Shown: piece after piece, positions 54,655-64,000 of the stretch
How the letters are laid out: each line of letters begins with the position of its first letter
Numbering within the stretch: position 1 is the first letter of the stretch
Source: Echiichthys vipera
Lineage: Eukaryota > Chordata > Actinopteri > Perciformes > Trachinidae
Reading direction: 5' to 3'
Length of the DNA stretch: 64,000 bases
NCBI GenBank assembly: GCA_963691815.1
Contig: OY829650.1
Coordinates: 31,155,695-31,219,694 of the forward strand
Made by a program: the position numbers and the translations under genes
The notes under the pieces: generated by a model
What the model saw: only the letters and a program-made list of their open reading frames with translations
The model's database searches: none
What the model was told of the DNA's origin: nothing

Positions 54655-57600
54655 GGTGACATCCCTACACATTTATTCTACCTCACTGAATCACCAGGTA
54701 ATGCAGCACTATGACAACGATCCCTTTCTCTGGGGTTAATATACTGTTGTTTTAATTTAGCTCTGTGAAACCAAACAATCAGCCAAGGCTTTGATTACCT
54801 GAAGTTAAATGAGGGTGAAAGTGTACTGTCTTTTTCTCTAAGACACAAACACTCACTGACATCATTTGACATCATTCTGTCATCTTTCTTCCATCATTAT
54901 GCCAATAAATATGGAAATACAACTTGTATTTCCTCAAATGTAATCAAATTTATTTTTATAAACTCAGTACTCCGTGGAGGTCTTCTCCTTTGTTGTGACG
55001 TATGGTTACTGTCTTCTATATTCAGCCCCTACTTCTGTCTCTCCTCTATATTCATCCTGCAGCAGTGCTAGCCATGACTCCTTAACAAGGCGATCTGTGG
55101 TTAGTTCACATGTCTGTAATAAGTGCAGGATAATCGAGTTGTTTTTTTTTCTAAACAAAAAGTCAGTTGAACAGATAAAGTGAGGATAATGTTGTCAGTA
55201 GCCGACAGGTTAGAAACCGGCTTACTAGTTACAACATGCAAATGTGCTGACAGATTTGATGTTTATAGCCAAAGAATATTCTGTTAAAACAGATCAGTGA
55301 TGCTGTTTGCCCAGATTATTCTCCTTGAAGGAGAAGAAAAAGGAGAAGAAAAAGAAATGAGCCATTACAAAGTGATGTACGTTAATGTAATGCCATTGTG
55401 TTTTATGTGGACTGAGAACTGCAACCGCTACTCCTGACACCATACGCCAGCTGCTACATGAGTAAAAGGTAATGCTTCAGCCACACACTCCTGTCACAGT
55501 GCAAGAAAGCACGTTGCTTCTCCAGCGATGATTGCCTACTTCTCCTAGGAGGCTAGTTATCAGGATTAGCATGCTAACTCTGTCATCTCGACCTAGACTG
55601 CGGTCATTTGTGTGGTGGTGTTACTGTAAGTGACAAGACAGTTTGCTCTTCGATCAACTGTACAAACAGATGGTTTAGGAACACAACATCATAAATGCTG
55701 CCTGCACTTGACTCCCAGAGCCGGTGTAATCTCCGCAAGAGACATGGGAAATTAAAAAAATGACTCCCTTTCCCTCATTCCTCCCTTGTCCCAGAAAACA
55801 ATCTCAACACTGACTCTGAGTGGGAGACAATTTTGAGATAGGCTAACGTGTTTTGTTAGCCTAGCTCACGGGCGGTGGTGCTAATGTTGCTAATTCAGTA
55901 TACGTCAGGTATACGTCAGCAAGATGGAAGTATCACCCTGCCCCCAGCATCACATCAGTGTCCTTTTTTGGTAAGAGGAAATGAGGCGGAGTTAAAGTTT
56001 GACAAAATGGCGGCTCCGAGCTAGCTAACAAGCTAGTTAGCCTCCTTTTCACCGTGCTTTCATGCATCACCGCTTTTAAGCGGTCATAGCAACGGGATTT
56101 TTTCATCAGCTATGGTCTGATAAAAAGTACAGCCCTAACCCTCACCACAATACTGTATGTTTTCAATCAATCACTACTTTAAATTCAGGAGAAAAAAAAT
56201 CATCTACAATCCTCTGCAAAACACAGACAAAAGCTTCACTGGATAATGACATATAGATAATCATAGTGGGCATGTGTGGGGCCCGTTGAGCTGCTGCTTA
56301 ACAACGTATCCTTTCCTCTGGTCATTGAGATCTTGACAGGTTGCTGCTATCTAATCAACCCTTCCACCATTTTAATCCTCTGGCCCAATCAATTGCCTTC
56401 TTCCATTTCCTTCTCTCTGAAAGGCAATCAAAGAGTGTAGGGCATTTTAATAGCTATTTGGCAGAAAGCGCTTGAAGGCACCATGAGCTCAGAACAAGGA
56501 TCTTTCATTAGATTGTCATCTTTGAGTGATGTGAAGATCTCTGGATGGCACACGTGCATGGACAGGGGAGGGGCAGTGAAATGAAGGGTAGAGCTGTGAC
56601 CTTGGTCACATGATATCTCTGCAGATGGATAAATAAAAAAGCTGAATTTATCTACCTAACTCCTACTGACTCAAACAGGACACAATTCTAACAAGAACAT
56701 CCTTTGTGATTCATTGTGGCTGTTGGCCCCTAACAGACTCATTCAGGATTAGTAATCACCATGTTAGACAAGTCAAACAGGCTAAAGTCCAAATGTTGCG
56801 GCAGACATATTGTCAGAGATTTGATAGTGCAGCTGTGTAATGAGTACAGAACAGCAGCTTTTCTTTGTGTAAGTTGACTCAAATGTAAAGGATGACATTT
56901 TTTATACTGGAATTTTACACACAATTTTCCTAGTTTGTTTTGTGGGTGTTGTCCCAACCTACAACCTTACATGTGTTTGTTTAGTGAGAAAGTTTTTTTT
57001 TTAATTGTACAATATCTGTGGTATGGTTAAGTCTAGTAAGGATTGTCCCTATGTTTCCACGCCTACCTTGTTTAACCCTGAGTTTTGGACTTTTCAGTTT
57101 TCACCAGAACTGCAGATATGAAAACAGTTGAACCCTGGTCTGACAAAAAGAGATGGTCTCATGCCGGATTAAACTGAACCACTGTCAAGCTTGTTTCTAG
57201 TGTGAAAGCCTTTTTTGGATGGTTTTGACCAAGGAGGTTCTAATACTAAGAGGCAACACTCTCTTGTTTTTGTACACCCACCACCAGAGGGCGCACTGAC
57301 AGTGCGTCTGCCATTTTGGACTGAACGCTCCGCTAAACCATGTCAAGAATGAAGAATATCAAGCAGTTAGCGTGAAATTAACTGCTCAAATAATTCCACT
57401 ACGAATCCAAAGCTGGCTTCTCATCATTTCCCTAGCGATCCCGACAGGTTGGCTTATTATCATCATCTATGAAAAGATGAAATTGAATACTGAAGTTGTC
57501 AGAATTTCTAACTAACTCTGCTTTAGCTTGTACATCTATTCCACTAAAAGCCCGGCTAAGAGGTCTGACTGCCTTGAAGAGACCGTTGCCATGACTTATT

Positions 57601-58125
57601 ATTATTCAGATTAATATTCAGTTCAAAATATACCTGTCAAATCAGGCTGAGGTTCATTTATTGTTATTTTAATGTTACAACACAGGGATGAACAACGAAA
57701 TGCAGTTGAACAGTAGTCTCTCATTATCTGGGCAGAGTATATGGCCAGCATCTTAATATTAATAAACTGACATCTAACGTCAACCATTGTCCATTAACTT
57801 TTGACTTTGAGCACCAAGCATCACCGATTTAACATTAAATATAGAGTCATCCCACAGGAGTACTGCGCAGTGTCAGCCCCGGCAAAGCAGACCGATCTCC
57901 GGGTGCTGTTTCACATTGCCTTCGGTGGCGCTTGGTTGGCTGTGTGATCAGAGTTATCCTCAATGTCCACTAAACTTAATCCAGTGTCTTCGCATCCTTC
58001 TTCGATCTTTAAGAGTTTATCTCATAGACTAGTTCATCTCGGCCATACGGCAGTCAGTTTTAACGGTGAAAAGACAACGAATACAAATTAAAATGTAGCA
58101 AAGTTTATGGGAGCTGCAGCTCGTC
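54655..58125. other. no gene recognised
   Basis: About 3.5 kb with no exon, terminal repeat or tandem array recognised. This is the largest featureless stretch of the window. Confidence 0.45.
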
Positions 58126-58126
58126 A

Positions 58127-58127
<1 letters not shown>

Positions 58128-58205
<78 letters not shown>

Positions 58206-58210
58206 AAGAA
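58128..58210. repeat. (AAT)n-(AAG)n compound microsatellite
   Basis: About 16 AAT units followed without a gap by about 11 AAG units. Confidence 0.95.
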
Positions 58211-58369
58211 AATAAAATTAAAAACAAGCTAAAATAGACTAAGGATACAGTTTGACATTAGTTTTTCACATATTGTGAAGTAGTTTTGATCAGATTAACA
58301 ACCTCTTGTGAATATGAATGGCATATTTTACATATCTCCGTTAATAATGCGAGCTGTTCGTTCAGTCCC

Positions 58370-58520
58370 AAATGGCGGTGGTTCCGCTCTGGGACGCAGG
58401 GATGTTGCATGGGTATTATAACCCCTTCGTTTTGACTTTGGGACCAATTACAGGAAGTTCTCTCAGGCTATAAGAGCAGGGAAGCTGTAGCTAAGCTAAG
58501 TGTGTGGTGGAGCGAGAGAG

Positions 58521-58563
<43 letters not shown>

Positions 58564-58740
58564 ATCAGAGCAAACTGATGTCAGCATCAGAGCAGAGAAG
58601 AAATTAGCTGTAAAAAAGTTAACTGGTAAATGTAGTGTAGGTTTTAGTTTGTCTATCAATAAAGCGCCTGACGACAAGGTAAAGTGTGTCTTTCTTCTCA
58701 ACAACGCAACAAAAAAAAATTTGGTCGCATGGGGAGCGCT
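58370..58740 (+). mobile_element. LTR-like promoter/polyA block
   Basis: In order on the plus strand: a CCAAT motif (58443-58447), a TATA box CTATAAGAG (58468-58476), an (AG)n run (58523-58562), an AATAAAG signal (58658-58664) and a TTGGTCGCATGGGG segment (58722-58735) of the type found just after an LTR. This order matches U3-R-U5 and leader of an endogenous retroelement. The exact LTR start and a second LTR were not found, and no pol sequence follows. Alternatively it could be a host promoter. Confidence 0.45.
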
Positions 58741-58828
58741 ACAGACACTCTAGAAACTAAAAATTCAGACAGAGAATACAAGAGATTGGGAAGCCCGTCC
58801 AAAAATAACAAAGCATTCTAAGTATCGG

Positions 58829-59017
58829 GTGACGCAGCTCACAGTGACAACCATCGAACATATATCTAGTTCTTTAGCATACTTGCTATGTGACATAAAA
58901 CATGAACCTTGGTTCAGACTTTCAGATGTGAAAGGCCCTAAGTTAAAAGAAAGAACTGTGAGGGCAGATAAACCACAGGTATGGTTAAAGTTAGTGAAAG
59001 ATTATGGTTACGGTTAA
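58829..59017 (+). other. open frame downstream of LTR-like block, possible gag remnant
   Basis: A 62-codon frame (contains TIEHISSSLAYLLCDIK and KPQVWLKLVKDYG) lies about 90 bp after the LTR-like block, where a gag gene would start. Composition is protein-like, but no gag motif such as a zinc knuckle is visible, and a stop ends the frame. Chance is a real alternative. Confidence 0.25.
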
Positions 59018-59019
59018 TT

Positions 59020-60240
59020 AAAAAGCAAACATAAATTGCAGGTCTTGCATGCAATTCTGACATGATGTGGTTAATTTCAACTCGTCACTGACCTTTTTCA
59101 CCACATTGCTATATACAGGGCACACTGCGTCCTGTGAAAATGATGTGCTTCAGGTTAGCTTCAGTTTTAAGGCAATATAAAATGGTGGTCAGGTAAATAA
59201 TCAAAATGTCAATGTTGACTTTGAGGCGTGACACAAACCCAGGATGCTGATGAAGGCAAACACTTACATACCCATCCTCCACCCTTACTTTACACTGCAC
59301 TGTATGAAGGTCACACTGATCTCTGCCACTGAGCATTGCCATTAAATGTAAACCTTAAATGCATAATGACTACATATGGATGTAGTTTATAGGTATAGGA
59401 CCTAGTTGAGACTGATGTGGTATTGGTGAAAAACAAAAAACAAACAAACTGGCAAGCCACTAATAGCTTTCAATGACTTAACAGCTTTCCTTTTCACAAC
59501 TGAATGCTCTGCTGTACATACACAGCAACAGGAAGAATGAGGCATGAAGTGTGTCCTTTACTGTACTGCAAACAAAGTTTAGCCTGTGGCTACAGTCTTG
59601 TGAATCTGCGCTGAGCTATTTTTTTCAAAGTGTAACCAATGCAATTAACTCTAAGGAAAGAAAATGAGGAAACTCAAGTCGACCTCTCCTTCACTGACAG
59701 TGCACAAAGTAATGAACGAGCCAAAGGATAGAGATATGCATGTTTATGTTAATAAAGCTCATGCATAATGTAACATTGGTGTACAGCTTAGGTTGAATTA
59801 ATTATCCTCTGCTTCAGGTATCCTTCCTAAGTATGTCATTTTTCTCTTGTTTCTCTGCTCTTCTGTATTTATCATGCATCGGATTATTAGTCAGTGACAA
59901 CACGGTAAACCTACAGGCCTCAGCATACAAACATGGTTAGGTGGTTTTACAGCAATAGTGTGCAAGCTCCACCACTCATGATACACTGTGAAGGCTCATT
60001 ATTACAAGCTCACAACTAAGCAGATAAACTTGACCTGTAGGAAACCTGCACGTATGGCATATGAGCAGGAAAATACCTCAAAGTGATGTGGCAGCTGCTC
60101 CCACAGGATGTAAATGTTACCTATTCCAATCGGAAACTGTCTCAGCATTGACAAATGCTTCCTAATCAATCTCTGCCATCAGTCCAGACAGCGACTGAAG
60201 ATAGAACTGTGGTTTATTGAAGTGAGGTGGAGTCTGGCTC
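59020..60240. other. no gene recognised
   Basis: AT-rich DNA without a recognised exon or transposon end. Confidence 0.45.
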
Positions 60241-60242
60241 AG

Positions 60243-60550
60243 CTAAAGCAGTTGAGGGTATTGATCCATCAGTCGATACCCTGCACTATCCGTGGCCAAA
60301 CCTTTGCTGACTGTGGTCTGTATCTGTTTCGAGCTCTTCAGGGAGATTGCCATTTGGCCTTGGCTCTCATCTTTATATGGTCGTACGGGGTTCGTGCGCG
60401 GGATGCATACACTGGGAAAGCTCTCATTAAACAAGAAGACTGTCAAAGTAATCACTACACACAGTGACACGGCTAGCAGTATCAATAGTGAGGCCAGTTT
60501 ACTGATAAGCACATTTAAAAAACACACACAGAGAAGATACTCAAATCACT
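60243..60550 (-). other. open segment encoding a possible membrane helix
   Basis: The minus strand is open for about 100 codons. A strongly hydrophobic run, KLASLLILLAVSLCVVITLT, is followed by FLFNESFPSVCIP with an N-glycosylation-type NES and by charged sequence (RPYKDESQGQ). An acceptor-like CTTATCAG preceded by a T-rich tract occurs just upstream of the helix, but no good donor was found. It could be an exon for a signal anchor, possibly of the same minus-strand gene as 4531-4720, or a chance frame; overlapping plus-strand frames weaken the case. Confidence 0.22.
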
Positions 60551-61264
60551 ACATCCAATTCAAAACACAAATTCTACTTTACATTGCTTGGCTGTGTTCA
60601 GTGAGAACAACAACAGTTTACCAGTAGGGCTATCTTTAAAGCTCATTTATAACATGCCAGTGAACCAGGGTTTCTGTAGGCATAAAGTGTCTGGGACCAG
60701 TTGCCAGGTAACCAGCAGAGACTTCAATTCCTGGTCCAAACCAAGAAATAGGCTAGTTTAGTGATTCCCCCTAGAAAACTTTGAATTAAGCAATACATTA
60801 ATTGTGACAAAAAGTGATTGTTGGAATGACAGTGTTGCGGCAGGGACCCTCAAGTATCATAATCAGTGTGTTTACATGCACAGCAGTAACCCGAAAACGG
60901 TCTTTCCCCAGTTAAGAGAATATTCAGATTATTGAAGTTCCCCTTGTTAAGTTAATTTAATTTTAACTCTTTTTCACTTCTCCTCATCTTTACATTGGTA
61001 GATTCAGGCACGTAGGAGGTGGCTGGCCTGGTGAAGGTCAGATCTCCTTTAGAGCAACCCCTATCCCTCCAGGAGTGGTCCGCTTAACTGGGTCTGAGGA
61101 CCAGCTTCCTGTTTTTTTCATATTTTTGGGCTGAATATGAGCACTGGGCCAACTGATCAATATTGGCTTCTTGACAACCTATCTGATCATTTGACTGTTG
61201 TGTTTCAATATCATCGAACATTCTTGAAGCAATGTCGCCATGTTTCCAAATCTAAGACACTTAA

Positions 61265-61640
61265 AGTCATAATCCATACGATTTGAGATATCATGTTTCT
61301 AGCGGCCTCTTTGGCAGTAAGATGTAACTGCAGGTGAGCCTGTTCTTTCAGAGCCTCCATCTTGTCACATTCATGGTTACTATGTGTGTTGACTATTTTG
61401 CTCTTTTGTTAACTTTATTGACACACATTCACCTCTCTACTTCTGGTCCGCCCCCTATATGTTACTCTTTTAAATCCACACACACATCTTCCCGTTACAC
61501 TTCTGTTCTTACTACAAGCCTGACTCAGAAGTTGAAAGTTCCTGATTTCCAATTACAATGAAACGCAGCATAACCAGCAGTGACGAGCTCCGTCGGCAGA
61601 CCAACCGCTGTCAGCAGCGTTACTAACATGGTGGTGTATT
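61265..61640 (-). repeat. exon-bearing dispersed repeat, copy 3 (reverse)
   Basis: The reverse complement follows 39250-39735 from about the AACTTTCAACTTCTGAGTCAG segment to the exon-like block, which here reads MEALKEQAHLQLHLTAKEAA then RNM. The donor is mutated (ATGATATCT in place of AAGGTATCT). Frame is conserved with copies 1 and 2. Confidence 0.55.
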
Positions 61641-61644
61641 TACA

Positions 61645-63354
61645 TCTAGAGAAAGAATGTTTCCACAGACACACAGATCATATGATCAACCACCATTGTT
61701 TTAACTCATTCTTTGATAGATAGGAACTTAAAAGAAAATTACCTAGATGAAAATCTAATGGATTATATCTTTAAGTAAGTACAATGAAATCATAATGGGT
61801 CTAAATCATGGTCTAAACAACAAAAGTAAGATCCAGGTTGTAAGAAACCAATGATCCTTCAACAATCTCAAAATTGATGCCAAAGGACAAGAGAAGGGAA
61901 AGAGCAGTACATGTAAAATACTACAAATATGAAAAGTCAATGAGTTAAGGACTTTTAAACCTAAGCAGTCTGGGAATCAGCTGTGGTCAGAACTCGAACT
62001 GTGCTCCTGAATAGACTCCATTTACAAATCATAATCATTATCATATTGCTAGTTATTAATAGGTTTAAGCTATGACAACTTCCTCTGCAGGATTCTGAGG
62101 GAACACTTCATCCTTATAAGAAGATGGTGTATCTGTACACGCAGACACATTTTCATTATCTAGAAGTGAAAAAAAACATCTAATAGTGTTTGAAATGGTG
62201 TTCTCTCACAGTCCCAGTGCATGTCTCAGATATTACATGTAACACAGGCTCTATGTTGTCATGAGGTATTATTATGTCTAAGATAAGAATTGTGACCTCA
62301 GAGCTCCTTTGCATTTCTGGTGAGCATGGCCAGGTGAGCGAGAGGAGATTGAACAAAGCTCACCCCGGGGCTGCCTCGCCGGGGTGATGAACTCTCTTTT
62401 CTCCTTCGCCAATGGCGCTTTTCACATATTCTGTGCACAGCCCCAACCCAGATTCACACACTGCAAGTTCAGCACTTCAGAGCCTCAGGACCTGCACAGT
62501 GAGAAGTTACTAAGGTATATGAAATGGAATTTAATGGAATAAGAAATTACTTTCTTACTGATAAATGCATTTCACCAGAGAGCCTGAACAGATCCGAGTC
62601 CATCATAGGACTGACACAAACAGAAACAAGTATATTCCTTTGGAAGGCGGTATCAATAAGATCAAATGAAAAACCAGGAATGTAACCACACACTCACACT
62701 CAGTGATAAACAATGAGTCAATAGTATTCCCTACTCTTATTAAAATATCTCTACAAAAACATGGTGTTTTTCTGACTAAATCCCAAATCCAGGCATGCAC
62801 CATAATGGCTGCTAGAAAATATTTCAGTATTTAATCCTGTTTTAATAGAATACATCTCCTCATTTCCACAAGATGTCAGGGTCTCAGTAACTCTAATGAT
62901 ATTATAACTTATTTAAAACTCTCCTAAAAAGTTTCTGATCAAAGGCCTGAATGACCTATATGTTTCTCTGACAAGTGGCCATATGACTCATGACTATTAA
63001 GAGTTAAGTGACATTGCTATATGCCCTCAATGGGTGAATCAACAATGTGTGGGGCATTGACATGGGAGACCACTTTTCTTTGTTTCCTACCAACAGCTCA
63101 ACATTCGTTTATTTCAACAAGACTTCTTCCTAGTCTTAACCAAGTGGTTTTTATGCCTACACTGAGAGAAATCGCTGTTATTTTTTTCAGATCATCTTAT
63201 GAGGATATTAAAACAACAACACAGAGGTCTGCTTACAGACTGCATACATCCATGGGTCAGACAGAAAACTATTTAACTTCTTCAACCTTGACAAAGGCAG
63301 CGCATTAGATAGTCCACTTCTTCAGTTCTTACCTTTCACAATAAAAGCTCCAGA
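61645..63354. other. no gene recognised
   Basis: No exon or transposon end was recognised. Confidence 0.45.
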
Positions 63355-63362
63355 CTACATAC

Positions 63363-63523
63363 AGTGATGTCCCAATAAGGCTTCAAGAACCACTAGTTGT
63401 ATTTGTTGAGCCCTTGGTTAAAGAAAAGGTCTCAGTGAATGGTGATTCAGTGACAGAGAGCTTCATCTAGTGGACTCAGAAAACAAAGAAAATGGTTCAT
63501 GAAGCTTCATTTGGCAACACTAA
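63363..63523. mobile_element. short hAT-like MITE, copy 2
   Basis: A 161-bp relative of 12376-12558, starting AGTGATG and with the shared GAACCACTAGTTGTATTT segment. The flanks CTACATAC (63355-63362) and TTACATAC (63524-63531) match at 7 of 8 positions, as expected for an 8-bp duplication. Confidence 0.7.
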
Positions 63524-63670
63524 TTACATACTTAACTTTTACCAGAGGGAACTCAAATTCATTCACAGCATTTATCTGAAAGGAAACTCAATAAAATGGT
63601 TTACAGTAGTTCAGTGTTGCTTTTCCTGCTTCGGCTTCCTGACTGTGGTCAGAAATCACAGGAGGAGAAT

Positions 63671-64000
63671 CTGTCCGGAGTCTCCAGATCTAACCTCCGT
63701 CACTTCACCCAGCGTCAGAAAAAACTCTGCTGGTGTTATATATTCTAAACTGAAAACTGTAGCTGCTGTACATTCACTTAATATCTTCACACATATGTTG
63801 ATAAACTTTATTTCTCATCTACTCTGATTGCTCTGTCCGGAGTCTCCAGATCTAACCTCCGTCACTTCACCCAGCGTCAGAAAAAACTCTGCTGGTGTTA
63901 TATATTCTAAACTGAAAACTGCAGCTGCTGTACATTCACTTAATATCTTCACACATATGTTGATAAACTTTATTTCTCTTCTACTCTGATTGCTCTGACT
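63671..64000. repeat. 162-bp tandem repeat, two units and start of a third
   Basis: Units begin at 63671 and 63833 with CTGTCCGGAGTCTCCAGATC; the two differ at only two visible positions in 162. A short partial third match reaches the window end. The unit length is divisible by three and one frame stays open in unit 1, but no domain is visible. It may be the edge of a satellite array or a recent segmental tandem duplication. Confidence 0.9.

Overview
The window is vertebrate, most likely teleost fish, genomic DNA. It is AT-rich, full of long (CA)n/(TG)n microsatellites, and built almost entirely from layered transposable elements of types common in ray-finned fish: Tc1/mariner, hAT, PIF/Harbinger, piggyBac, L2/CR1-like and RTE-like LINEs, and tRNA-derived SINEs. 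There are no operons, ribosome binding sites or bacterial genes. Only one stretch looks like part of a host protein-coding gene: a 190-bp minus-strand exon at 4531-4720 with strong splice sites. The window is therefore probably intron or intergenic DNA. Family names come from recognising motifs and termini by eye, without any database search.

Layout. 0-9 kb: a solo LTR with perfect 5-bp target duplication (487-1255), a piggyBac-type MITE remnant, the host exon, the 3' end of a LINE, and a piggyBac relic whose 3' region is present as an inverted duplication, with a hAT-like MITE nested in it (7540-8770). 10-18 kb: short MITEs, a SINE broken by a Tc1/mariner end, and a first PIF/Harbinger relic (15971-17186). 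18-29 kb: a 22-bp minisatellite, a hAT element with exact 8-bp duplication (24518-25389), a decayed LINE reverse transcriptase (26642-27640) and long CA repeats. 29-37 kb: a SINE, a hAT element with a BED-finger remnant and exact duplication (30205-31313), a TTAA-flanked MITE (32954-33417) and a hAT-like element holding a 72-bp nested MITE (34875-36523).

37-51 kb: LINE fragments, one copy of a repeat family carrying an exon-like coding segment (related copies near 48.5 and 61.4 kb), a TTA-flanked MITE (45395-46031), and a Tc1 element with a complete 340-residue DD34E transposase and perfect TA duplication (46085-47467). Next to it lies a Harbinger transposase fragment; a second, end-truncated copy of the MITE is at 50627-51156. 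51-64 kb: a second Harbinger relic (52885-54651) that still shows the family's two-gene plan (Myb-like gene on +, transposase on -), an LTR-like promoter/polyadenylation block (58370-58740), a MITE, and a 162-bp tandem repeat running off the window end.

The only apparently intact gene is the Tc1 transposase; every other transposon-coding region is truncated, frameshifted or interrupted. I did not find a convincing new molecular system. The most interesting items are the complete Tc1 element with unequal ends, the rearranged two-gene Harbinger relics, the exon-bearing repeat family, and the inverted piggyBac structure.
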